Shown here piece by piece: positions 8,871 through 16,338 of a stretch of 64,000 bases of DNA. The stretch's first letter is position 1. Each line of letters opens with the position of its first letter. The notes under the pieces are model-generated. The model did no database searches. It saw only the letters and a program-made list of their open reading frames with translations, and was not told the DNA's origin. Both the position numbers and the translations under genes were made by a program. The stretch spans positions 124,001-188,000 of the forward strand of contig CAWHAP010000015.1 in NCBI GenBank assembly GCA_963827335.1, written 5' to 3'. Source of the stretch: DASQMT01 sp963827335. GTDB lineage: Bacteria; Actinomycetota; Thermoleophilia; Solirubrobacterales; Solirubrobacteraceae.

Positions 8871-8877
8871 GCGCCGG

Positions 8878-9357
8878 TCAGAGCCGCAGCGCGAACGCGA
8901 GCAGGTCCACGCCCGGCACCGGTGACCAGTCGCGCCCGGGCGCCCGGGCCAGGCCGACGCGCTCGTAGACGCGGTGGGCGGCGCGCATCTCCGGCAGGCT
9001 CGAGCAGACCACGCCCGCCCTGCCGAGCGCCCGGCTCGCGTCGAGGACGTGCCGCAGGAGCGCCGTGCCGACGCCGCGGCCCTGCGCGCCCGGGCCGACC
9101 GCCAGCATGCGGAACTCGGTCTCGTCGGGGGTGGCGATCTCGCCGAGCGGGCCGCCGGCGGGCACGAAGGTCACGGTGCCGAGCAGCTCGCCGTCGGCGG
9201 CCACGAGCAGCTCGGCGTGCTCGGCGCGGCGCGCGACGTCGCGCAGCGTCGGGACGTAGTGGTCCTTGTCGTCCAGGAACGGCGCGTAGGCCGCGACGCA
9301 CAGGTCCGCGACGGCCGGGAACTCGGACGGGTCGGCGGGTCGGATCTCGAGCGGCAC
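8878..9357 (-). CDS. GNAT-family N-acetyltransferase
   Basis: A 159-residue protein with the single GNAT domain. The acetyl-CoA-binding motif A is FRMLAVGPGAQGRGVGTALLRHVL (Q/RxxGxG/A form: QGRGVG), preceded by the beta-strand EIATPDETEFRML and followed by motif B around AHRVYERVGL. The GTG start at 9357 gives a domain that begins at once with PLEIRPADPSEF, typical of the family. Substrate cannot be inferred. It is divergent from the M20 peptidase gene, with 42 bases between them. Confidence 0.87.
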   Translation of the reverse strand: MPLEIRPADPSEFPAVADLCVAAYAPFLDDKDHYVPTLRDVARRAEHAELLVAADGELLGTVTFVPAGGPLGEIATPDETEFRMLAVGPGAQGRGVGTALLRHVLDASRALGRAGVVCSSLPEMRAAHRVYERVGLARAPGRDWSPVPGVDLLAFALRL

Positions 9358-9399
9358 TCGGGCGCACGGTACCGCCGCATCGCTGTCAAGCTGCCGCGC

Positions 9400-10704
9400 A
9401 TGGCACTCGACGCGGACGAGCAGCGGCTCGTCGACTCCGTCGCCGCCCGCTCGGACGAGCTGGTGGCGCTGCTCTGCGACCTGATCCGGTTCGACACGAC
9501 GAGCCGCGCCGAGCCCGCGTCGCCGGCCCGCGACGAGGCGGCGCTGCAGGCGCACCTCGCCGCGCGGCTGCGCGCCGCGGGCGGCGAGGTCGACGTGTGG
9601 GAGCCCGCGCCGGAGGACGTCGCCGGCCATCCGCTCACCCCCGCGGGCGGCATCGGCTTCGCCGGGCGCCCGCAGCTCGCGGCCCGCATCGCCGGCTCGG
9701 GCGGCGGACGGTCGCTGCTGCTCAACGGCCACATCGACGTCGTCCCCGCGCAGCGCGAGGACGGCTGGGAGCACGACCCCTTCGACCCGCAGGTCCGCGA
9801 CGGGCGGGTGACCGGCCGCGGCGCGTGCGACATGAAGGGCGGGATCGCCGCGATGGTGGTCGCCGCCGAGGCCGTGGCGGGCGAGCTCGCCGGCGACCTC
9901 GTCGTGTGCACCAACACCGACGAGGAGTCGAGCGGCATCGGCGGCCTCGCCTGCGCGCGCCACGGGGTCGCCGCCGACTTCGCGATCGTCACGGAGCCCT
10001 CCAGCCTCGAGATCTGGCCGGCGTGCCGCGGGTCGGTCTACTGCTCGGTGGAGATGACGGGCCGCTCGGGCCACACGGAGCAGGAGCATCCGAGCTGGCG
10101 CGACGGGGGCGCGGTGAACGCGATCGACCAGGCGCGGCACCTGCTCGCGGGGGTCGACCGGCTGCGGGGGGAGTGGCGCAGCCGGGCCGGCGCGCGCCAC
10201 CCGCTGCTCGACCCGCCCGACATCGTCGCGAGCCGGCTCGTCGCCGACTCCGGCTGGCCGGTGACGATCCCCGACCGCGCCGAGCTCACGCTCGCCGTGC
10301 TCATCCTCCCCGGCCAGGCCGACGCCGACGGGTGGACCCGCGGCGTGCAGGAGGAGGTCGAGGGCTTCCTGCGGACCTGGTGCGACGCCGACCCGTGGCT
10401 GGCCGAGCACCCGCCGCGGTTCGCGTGGCACACGCAGGTCAACCCGTCGGAGACGCCCTCGGAGGCGGCGAGCGTCCAGGCGCTGCTCGGCGCGAACGCG
10501 GACCTCGGGCTGGCGCCGGTGCTCGGCGGGCTCGGCTCCTGGTACGACGGCGCCACGTACGCGCTCGAGGCCGGCACGCCCGCGCTGATGTACGGGCCGA
10601 GCAGCATCGACCGCGCCCACACCGTCGGCGAGTGGGTCCCGGTCGACGACCTCGTCGCCTGCGCGCAGGGGCTCGCCCTGGCCGCATGGCGGCTGTGCCG
10701 CTGA
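9400..10704 (+). CDS. M20-family metallopeptidase / deacylase (ArgE-DapE-CPG2 type)
   Basis: A 434-residue zinc amidohydrolase. Metal ligands are visible in NGHIDVVPA (His111, Asp113 catalytic), GRGACDMKGG (Asp144) and NTDEESSG (catalytic Glu near 175-176), with a later Asp-free lid domain and a C-terminal AHTVGEWV ligand His. The family removes N-acyl groups or C-terminal residues from small peptides. Which of ArgE, DapE or a carboxypeptidase this is cannot be told, since no pathway genes flank it. The ATG at 9400 gives the normal family length. Confidence 0.88.
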   Translation: MALDADEQRLVDSVAARSDELVALLCDLIRFDTTSRAEPASPARDEAALQAHLAARLRAAGGEVDVWEPAPEDVAGHPLTPAGGIGFAGRPQLAARIAGSGGGRSLLLNGHIDVVPAQREDGWEHDPFDPQVRDGRVTGRGACDMKGGIAAMVVAAEAVAGELAGDLVVCTNTDEESSGIGGLACARHGVAADFAIVTEPSSLEIWPACRGSVYCSVEMTGRSGHTEQEHPSWRDGGAVNAIDQARHLLAGVDRLRGEWRSRAGARHPLLDPPDIVASRLVADSGWPVTIPDRAELTLAVLILPGQADADGWTRGVQEEVEGFLRTWCDADPWLAEHPPRFAWHTQVNPSETPSEAASVQALLGANADLGLAPVLGGLGSWYDGATYALEAGTPALMYGPSSIDRAHTVGEWVPVDDLVACAQGLALAAWRLCR

Positions 10705-10717
10705 CGCAGCAGGACGC

Positions 10718-11914
10718 TCACACCCCGCGCAGCGCGTCCGTCGGCGACAGCCGCGCCGCGCGCAGTGCCGGGTAGACGCCGGCGACCGCGCCGATCGCGA
10801 GCGCCGCGGCCGCGCCCCCGGCGAGGGCGGCCGGCGGGACGACGACCGTCCATCCGCGGCTCTGCGCGTAGCCCGCCGTCACGAGCGCGCCGAGCGCGAC
10901 CCCGGCCGCGCCGCCGGCGGCGGCGAGCAGCAGCGACTCGCAGGCGAACTGCGCGCCGACGTGGCGGCGGGTCGCGCCGAGCGCGCGCCGCAGGCCGACC
11001 TCCGAGCGGCGCTCCAGCACGGAGATGACCATGACGTTCGCGATCCCCACGCCGCCGACGAGCAGGGCGACCGCGCCGAGGCCGAGGAAGAGCGACGTGA
11101 ACGCCGTCTTCGCCGCCGCCTTCGCCGCGAGCGCGTCGGACGGCCGCGACACCTCGACCTCCTCGGGGCGCTCCGGGTTCGCCGTCGGGGCCAGCAGGTC
11201 GCGCGCCCCGGCGTCGATCGCGTCGGGCGCGGCGCGCACGTAGACCGTGGAGGCGTCGCGCTCGGCGTCGAGCCAGCGGGTGGCCGCGTCGAAGCCGACG
11301 AGGGCGCTGCCGTCGAGCGCCGGGGCCAGCGTGACCGGCGCGAGGATCCCGATCACCGAGAACCAGCGGCCGCCCAGCCAGACGCGCGCGCCCGTGTCGT
11401 CGATCCCGAGCTGGTCGGCCGCCCCGGCGCCGAGCACGACGCTCGGGTATCGCGCCGTCGCCGCGTCGAGGAAGCGCCCCGTCCGCAGCTCGGCGCCCAC
11501 CGTCGCCGCCAGCGCCGGGTCCGCGGCGGCGACGGCGATGCCGCCGGTCTCGACTTCATCGACCAGGTCGGTGCGCCGCACCGTGACGCTGTTGAGCGTG
11601 CGCACGGCCGCCACGCGCTCCACGCTGCCGACGCGCTCGAGCATCGGGCCCGCCGACCGGGGCAGCTCCGCTTCCTCGCCGAAGAACGACTCCCCGGGCG
11701 CGACCCGGAGCAGGTTGGTGCCGAGCTCGTCGAGCTGGGCGAGCAGGTCCGCCTTGGAGGACTCCGAGATGCCGAGCACGGCGACCATCGACGCGATGCC
11801 GATGGCGATCCCGAGCGCGGAGAGCGCGGCGCGCAGGCGCCGCGTGCGCAGGCCGAGCGAGCCGGTGCGCATGGTGTCGGCCGCGCCGATCCGGCTGGGG
11901 GCGAGCGCGCTCAT
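10718..11914 (-). CDS. ABC exporter permease, MacB-like
   Basis: A 398-residue protein with the MacB arrangement: one membrane helix near the N-terminus (LRAALSALGIAIGIASMVAVLG), a periplasm-side domain of about 210 residues, and three C-terminal helices (LFLGLGAVALLVGGVGIANVMVISVLERRSEVGLRRALGATR is the FtsX signature). Its ATG overlaps the ATPase stop (ATGA). It is the last gene of a lipoprotein-adaptor-ATPase-permease series. The known MacB family exports peptides, lipoproteins or antibiotics; the neighbouring two-component system suggests an envelope-stress or antimicrobial response, as inference. Confidence 0.9.
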   Translation of the reverse strand: MSALAPSRIGAADTMRTGSLGLRTRRLRAALSALGIAIGIASMVAVLGISESSKADLLAQLDELGTNLLRVAPGESFFGEEAELPRSAGPMLERVGSVERVAAVRTLNSVTVRRTDLVDEVETGGIAVAAADPALAATVGAELRTGRFLDAATARYPSVVLGAGAADQLGIDDTGARVWLGGRWFSVIGILAPVTLAPALDGSALVGFDAATRWLDAERDASTVYVRAAPDAIDAGARDLLAPTANPERPEEVEVSRPSDALAAKAAAKTAFTSLFLGLGAVALLVGGVGIANVMVISVLERRSEVGLRRALGATRRHVGAQFACESLLLAAAGGAAGVALGALVTAGYAQSRGWTVVVPPAALAGGAAAALAIGAVAGVYPALRAARLSPTDALRGV

Positions 11915-12606
11915 GCCGCCGCCCCGGCCGCAGGCGTTCCGGTGTCGGACTCCACGCGGCCGTCGCGCAGGGCGATCCGGCGCGGCAGCGTGGCGGCGAT
12001 CCGCTCCTCGTGGGTGATGACCACGATCGTCGCCCCCTCCGCGTGCAGCTCGGTCAGCAGCGCGATGATCGCATCGCCCGCGCGCGAGTCGAGGTTGCCG
12101 GTCGGCTCGTCCGCGAACACGATCGCCGGCCGGCCGAGCAGCGCCCGGGCGATCGCGACGCGCTGGCGCTCGCCGCCCGAGAGCTTCGCGGGCACGTGGC
12201 CGAGCCGGTGGCCGAGCCCGACGCGCTCGAGCGCCTCGCGCGCCCGGCTCCGCCGCTCCGCCGCGCCGGTCCCGGTGTAGAGCAGCCCGGTGGCGACGTT
12301 GTCGAGCGTGCTCATCCCGTCGAGCAGGAAGAACTGCTGGAACACGAACCCGATCCGGCGCGCCCGCAGGGCGGCGAGCTCGCGCTCGCCGAGCCGGCCC
12401 ACGTCCTGCCCGGCGACGCGCACCGTGCCGCTCGTGGCCCGCTCGAGCGTCCCCATGATGTGCAGCAGCGTCGACTTCCCCGAGCCGGACGGCCCGACGA
12501 CGGCGGCGAGCTCGCCCGCCTGGACGGCGAGGGAGATGCCGTGCAGGACGCCGACCGGCCCGGGGTAGGCCTTGCGCACGTCCTCGAGCTCGAGCACCGG
12601 CGTCAT
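11911..12606 (-). CDS. ABC exporter ATP-binding protein, MacB/LolD type
   Basis: A 231-residue ATPase. Walker A is GPSGSGKST, the Q loop VFQQFFLL, the signature LSGGERQR, Walker B IVFADEPTGNLDS and the switch His in VVITHE. The DEPTGNLDS form is characteristic of the LolD/MacB subgroup that powers FtsX-type permeases. It is coupled by ATGA overlaps to both the upstream adaptor and the downstream permease, so the three are made in stoichiometric order. Confidence 0.95.
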   Translation of the reverse strand: MTPVLELEDVRKAYPGPVGVLHGISLAVQAGELAAVVGPSGSGKSTLLHIMGTLERATSGTVRVAGQDVGRLGERELAALRARRIGFVFQQFFLLDGMSTLDNVATGLLYTGTGAAERRSRAREALERVGLGHRLGHVPAKLSGGERQRVAIARALLGRPAIVFADEPTGNLDSRAGDAIIALLTELHAEGATIVVITHEERIAATLPRRIALRDGRVESDTGTPAAGAAA

Positions 12607-13658
12607 CGGGCCGTCACCACGGTGTCGCCCTCGCGCAGATCGCCTTCGACCTCGACGAGGTCGTCGGCGTAGAGCCCGGGCGTGACGGCGACCAGCCGGC
12701 CGCCCGCCAGCTCGACGGCGAACCCGCCGCCCTGGCGCGCGAGCAGCGCCTTGACCGGCACGGTCAGCACGTCGCGCCGGCGCTCCACCGCGAACCCGAC
12801 GTCGACCGGCGCCTGGTCGAGGTCGGTGCCGCGGGCGGCCCTGCCGCGCAGCGCGATCGTGACCTCGATCGTGGCCTCGCCCTCCTGGTCGGCCGGCTGC
12901 TCGGCGACCGTGCCGACCCGGCGGATGCGGCCGCGCGCGTCCGCGCCGTCGGGCAGCGCGACGGTCACGGCGTCCCCGGTGCGCGCCAGCCCCTGGCGCG
13001 TGGCGTCGAGGTCGACGGTCACGCGCCGCTCGGTGGAGGAGAGATCGCCCAGCTCGCGCCCGGGCGCGGCGGTCTCGCCCACCGCGGCGCGCGCCTCGCC
13101 GATCCGGGTCGGCCCGCGCCGGAACACGACCTCGCCCTGCTCCAGCGAGCCGTCCTCCGTCAGCCCGCGGGCCTCCTGGAACCGCTCGACGGCGGCAGTC
13201 GTCGCGGCGTCCCACTCGTCGTCGACCACGAGCTCGCCGTCGGGGTCGTGCCCGAGCGCGCGCAGGTTGCGCTCGAGCTGGCGGATGTCGGCGCCGTCCT
13301 CCATCCACGGCGTGAAGTCACGCCAGGCGGGCAGCCGCCCGTAGAGGAGGAAGGCCGCGGGCGCGCCGTCGACGCCGTACAGCGAGCCGCCGCGGCGCAC
13401 GACGGCGCCCGGCGTGCGCAGCGCCGTGATGGTGCCGGCGGTGCCCGCGACGAGCGTGCCGGGGTCCGCGTAGCCGAGCGTGCCGTCGACCTCGTCGCGG
13501 TCGACCAGGTCGCGCCGCTCGACGGTCGCGGTCGCCCCGCCCGCCGCACGGGCCGCCGCGGGGGCGCCGGGGTCCTCGTCGCCGCCGAGCGCGGCGACAC
13601 CAGTGGCGAGGGCGGCCGCCGCCAGGACGCCGCCGCCGAGCGCGAGCCGCCGGGTCAC
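12603..13658 (-). CDS. Membrane-fusion-like adaptor with peptidoglycan-binding domain
   Basis: A 351-residue protein with an N-terminal signal anchor (LALGGGVLAAAALATGVAAL). Near residues 75-110 it has a biotinyl-lipoyl-like strand set (GTLVAGTAGTITALRTPGAVVRRGGSLYGVDG). A peptidoglycan-binding type 1 domain follows (DIRQLERNLRALGHDPDGELVVDDEWDAATTAAVERFQEARGL) and then barrel-like domains of HlyD/MacA type. The insertion of a PG-binding module into the adaptor fits a Gram-positive envelope, where it could dock the exporter to the wall. It starts with a GTG that overlaps the lipoprotein stop (GTGA) and ends in an ATGA overlap with the ATPase. Confidence 0.85.
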   Translation of the reverse strand: MTRRLALGGGVLAAAALATGVAALGGDEDPGAPAAARAAGGATATVERRDLVDRDEVDGTLGYADPGTLVAGTAGTITALRTPGAVVRRGGSLYGVDGAPAAFLLYGRLPAWRDFTPWMEDGADIRQLERNLRALGHDPDGELVVDDEWDAATTAAVERFQEARGLTEDGSLEQGEVVFRRGPTRIGEARAAVGETAAPGRELGDLSSTERRVTVDLDATRQGLARTGDAVTVALPDGADARGRIRRVGTVAEQPADQEGEATIEVTIALRGRAARGTDLDQAPVDVGFAVERRRDVLTVPVKALLARQGGGFAVELAGGRLVAVTPGLYADDLVEVEGDLREGDTVVTAR

Positions 13659-14158
13659 GGCTGCCGCCCGCCGTCCATGGCGCGGCCGCACTCCTTCTGG
13701 GCCGCCGCGAAGTCCGGGTCGTCCGGATCCAGCCCGCCCTCGAGCCTGATCTGCGCACCCCCGTCCTCGTCGAAGGTCGGGTCGGGGAAGTCGATCCCGT
13801 GCTCGCGCATGCAGCGCGCGTGCTCCAACGCCTGCGCCTTGAACTCCTCCTGCTCCTCCTCGCTGAGGTTGGGGCGGATGTCCTTGCGGTAGCGCTCGCA
13901 CGCCTTGCCGGCGCGCTCGAACTCCTCGGGCGAGATGCCGCTGTCGCCGCCGACCTTGAACGTCTGCCTGCCCTCGCTCGACGGGTCGGGCATGTCGACG
14001 CCGTTCTCGCGCATGCACTGCGCGAACTTCACCTGCGCCTGGCGCACCTTGTCGTCGTCCGGCGTGCCGGACGACGACGTCGCCGGTTCCTCGCTGCAGG
14101 CGACGAGCGCGAGCGCGGCGACGGCGAGCAGCGCGGCGCCGAGGGGTCGAAGGGTCAT
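13655..14158 (-). CDS. Lipoprotein with duplicated CMRxxGxDxPDP motif
   Basis: A 167-residue protein. A signal peptide ends in the lipobox LVAC with lipidated Cys21. The mature domain is acidic and contains two near-identical motifs, CMRENGVDMPDP (Cys48) and CMREHGIDFPDP (Cys116), each about 39 residues before a second Cys (Cys87 and a Cys near 157). This suggests two internal repeats, each perhaps closed by a disulfide. The ATG has AGGAG 4 bases upstream. It is the first gene of the exporter operon and lies just downstream of phased operator repeats. Similar small lipoproteins accompany MacAB-like exporters in actinobacteria; their role is not known to me. Confidence 0.75.
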   Translation of the reverse strand: MTLRPLGAALLAVAALALVACSEEPATSSSGTPDDDKVRQAQVKFAQCMRENGVDMPDPSSEGRQTFKVGGDSGISPEEFERAGKACERYRKDIRPNLSEEEQEEFKAQALEHARCMREHGIDFPDPTFDEDGGAQIRLEGGLDPDDPDFAAAQKECGRAMDGGRQP

Positions 14159-14202
14159 CGGGCTCCTGTCGGTTCGCATGCCTCCATGGAGCCGGACCCG
14201 GC

Positions 14203-14241
14203 TGAGAGCCGGGTGAGAGGCGCTTAGGAGCTCGGTGAGAG
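14203..14241. promoter_or_regulatory. Phased direct repeats (TGAGAG every 11 bases) before the lipoprotein/exporter genes
   Basis: TGAGAG occurs at 14203, 14214 and 14236, with a degenerate TAGGAG at 14225, so four half-sites sit on one helical face at 11-base spacing. The last lies in the end of the histidine kinase gene. On the minus strand the half-site reads CTCTCA. OmpR/PhoB regulators typically bind such 11-bp direct repeats. The same TGAGAG-CCGGG-TAAGAG pair occurs before the OmpR-type regulator gene at 16276. Confidence 0.6.
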
Positions 14242-15576
14242 CGCCATGCGCAGGACCGCGCCGCCGTCCGGCGCACGATCCGCGCGCACGCTGCCGCCGT
14301 GCGCTTCGGCCGCCTGGCGCACGATCGCCAGCCCCAGTCCCGACCCCGGCCGCCCGCGCGCGCTGCGGGCGCGGTAGAAGCGGTCGAAGACGAACGGGAG
14401 GTCCTCGTCGGCGATCCCCGGCCCGTGGTCGCGCACGGTGAGCTCGCCGGCGCGCAGCGTCACCTCGACCGTGCCGCCCGCGCCGCCGTGCTTGGCCGCG
14501 TTGTCGAGCAGGTTCGCGACCGCGCGGTCGAGCCGGCCGCGCACGCCGTCCACGACCACGGGCTCCAGCTCCGTCGCGAAGCGGACCGCCGGCGCGTGCC
14601 GCGCGGCGCGCTCCACCGCGGCGGCGACGAGCTCGTCGAGCCGGAGCGCCTCGCGCTCGGTCTCCGGCTGCTCCTCGCGCGCGAGGTCGACGAGGTCGGC
14701 GACCAGCAGCGTCAGCTCCTCGAGCTGGGCGACGACGTCGGCGCGCAGCCGCGCCTGGTCGGCCGCGCCGAGCCCGCCGAGCTCGAGCACCTCGAGGTTC
14801 GTGCGCAGCGACGTCAGCGGGGTGCGCAGCTCGTGCGACGCGTCGGCCACGAGCCGGCGCTGGGCGCGCTGGGACGCCTCGAGCGCCTCCAGCATCGTGT
14901 TGAAGGCGCCGGCCAGGCGCGAGAGCTCGTCGTCGCCGGCCCGCTCGATCCGCCGCGTGAGGTCGCGCGTGCGCGCGACGTGCTCCGCGGCGTCCGTCAG
15001 CTCGGCGACCGGCCGCACCGCCGCGCGGGTCGCGAGGCGCGCCAGCACGAGCGCGGCGGCGACCCCCAGCAGCGCGATCACGCCCAGGCCGAGCCGGAGC
15101 GTCGCCAGCGTGGAGTTCACCTCGTCGAGCGGCCTGGCGACCTGGAACGCCCCTCCGCCGGCGGTGCGCGTCGTGTACACGCGCAGGCTGTGCCCGTCGC
15201 GCTCCACGTCGGTGAAGAACGACGCCCGCTTCCCGCTCGCGACCGCCTTCAGCTCCGCCGCCGGGACCAGCTCCTCCGGCTGCTCGCCGCGCGCCACCTC
15301 GACGCGGCCGCCCGGCGCCAGCAGCTGGCGGAAGAGCACCGGCCCGTCCAGCGGGGAACCGGTCTCCAGACGCGCGCGGCGCACCACGTCGGCGGCGCCG
15401 CCCGGGGGCGGGGCCGTGTCGAGCGCGACCGTGAACGCGTCGGCGGCGCGCAGCGACGCGTCGATCTGGCCGCGCAGCACGTCGCGCACGTACCAGTACG
15501 TGCCGGCCGCGGCGACGACGACGGCGAGCGCCACCGCGGCCGCGCACGCGAGCGTGAGGCGGCGGCGCAGGCTCAC
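14224..15576 (-). CDS. HAMP-domain sensor histidine kinase (OmpR-system partner)
   Basis: A 450-residue kinase. It has a first membrane helix (LACAAAVALAVVVAAAGTYWYV), an extracytoplasmic sensor of about 130 residues, a second helix (LGLGVIALLGVAAALVLARLA), a HAMP linker, and HisKA with the phosphoacceptor in DASHELRTPLTSL near residue 235. HATPase motifs are LLDNAAKHG, DHGPGI, FDRFYR and GSGLGLAIV. The GTG start overlaps the regulator stop (GTGA). It should act on the preceding OmpR-type regulator. The next transcription unit, the lipoprotein-exporter genes, lies 65 bases downstream with its own operator repeats, so it is a likely target. Confidence 0.94.
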   Translation of the reverse strand: MSLRRRLTLACAAAVALAVVVAAAGTYWYVRDVLRGQIDASLRAADAFTVALDTAPPPGGAADVVRRARLETGSPLDGPVLFRQLLAPGGRVEVARGEQPEELVPAAELKAVASGKRASFFTDVERDGHSLRVYTTRTAGGGAFQVARPLDEVNSTLATLRLGLGVIALLGVAAALVLARLATRAAVRPVAELTDAAEHVARTRDLTRRIERAGDDELSRLAGAFNTMLEALEASQRAQRRLVADASHELRTPLTSLRTNLEVLELGGLGAADQARLRADVVAQLEELTLLVADLVDLAREEQPETEREALRLDELVAAAVERAARHAPAVRFATELEPVVVDGVRGRLDRAVANLLDNAAKHGGAGGTVEVTLRAGELTVRDHGPGIADEDLPFVFDRFYRARSARGRPGSGLGLAIVRQAAEAHGGSVRADRAPDGGAVLRMALSPSS

Positions 15577-16250
15577 GGCGCGCGCAGCACGTAGCCCACG
15601 CCGCGCACGGTGTGCAGCAGCCGCGGCTCCCCGCCGGCCTCCGTCTTGCGCCGCAGGTAGCCGACGTAGACCTCGAGCGAGTTCGACGCCGGGCCGAAGT
15701 CGTAGCCCCACACGCGGTCGAAGATGATCGAGCGGGTGAGCACCTGGCGCGGATGGCGCAGGAACAGCTCGAGCAGCAGGAACTCGGTCCGGGTCAGCTC
15801 GATCGGCCGCATGCCGCGGCGCGCCGTGTAGGCGACGGTGTCGAGCTCGAGATCGGTCAGGCGGAGCACGCCGCCCCCGGACGCCTCGCCGCCCGATCGC
15901 CGCAGCAGCGCGCGCACCCGCGCGAGCAGCTCCTCGAGGGCGAACGGCTTGACCAGGTAGTCGTCGGCGCCGGCGTCGAGCCCGCGCACGCGGTCGGACA
16001 CGGTGTCGCGGGCCGTGAGCACGAGCACGGGGGTGCGGTCGCCGGCCGCGCGCAGCCGCCGGCACACCTCCAGGCCGTCGACCCGGGGCATGAGCAGGTC
16101 GAGCACGAGCGCGTCGGGCGGCGCCATCGCGAGCTGGTCGAGCGCGGCGCGCCCGTCCTCGGCCACGGCGACCTCGTGCCCGTCCAGCCGGAGCGCGCGG
16201 TCGACGGCGTCGCGCACGGCGGGCTCGTCGTCGACCACCAGGATGCGCAT
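15573..16250 (-). CDS. OmpR/PhoB-family response regulator
   Basis: A 225-residue protein with a receiver (DDE at 7-9, phosphoacceptor Asp in LVLDLLMPRVDG, Lys in YLVKPF) and a C-terminal winged helix (ELTRTEFLLLELFLRHPRQVLTRSIIFDRVWGYDF, VYVGYLRRK, TVRGVGYVLR). It is the first gene of the regulator-kinase operon. A repeated half-site 26 bases before its start matches the one before the lipoprotein gene, so autoregulation and control of the exporter are likely. That control is inferred, not shown. Confidence 0.95.
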   Translation of the reverse strand: MRILVVDDEPAVRDAVDRALRLDGHEVAVAEDGRAALDQLAMAPPDALVLDLLMPRVDGLEVCRRLRAAGDRTPVLVLTARDTVSDRVRGLDAGADDYLVKPFALEELLARVRALLRRSGGEASGGGVLRLTDLELDTVAYTARRGMRPIELTRTEFLLLELFLRHPRQVLTRSIIFDRVWGYDFGPASNSLEVYVGYLRRKTEAGGEPRLLHTVRGVGYVLRAP

Positions 16251-16275
16251 CCTCGCGCATGGTGCGCCGTCAAGG

Positions 16276-16292
16276 TGAGAGCCGGGTAAGAG
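16276..16292. promoter_or_regulatory. OmpR-type direct-repeat operator between the regulator gene and the GH97 gene
   Basis: TGAGAG (16276-16281), five bases CCGGG, then TAAGAG (16287-16292): an 11-base direct repeat identical in arrangement and spacer to the site at 14203-14219. It lies between the divergent regulator gene and the glycosidase gene and could serve either. Confidence 0.55.
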
Positions 16293-16338
16293 CGGGAATC
16301 GACCGCCGGCGGCGAACACCGGAGGCGTGGGGAGGGTC

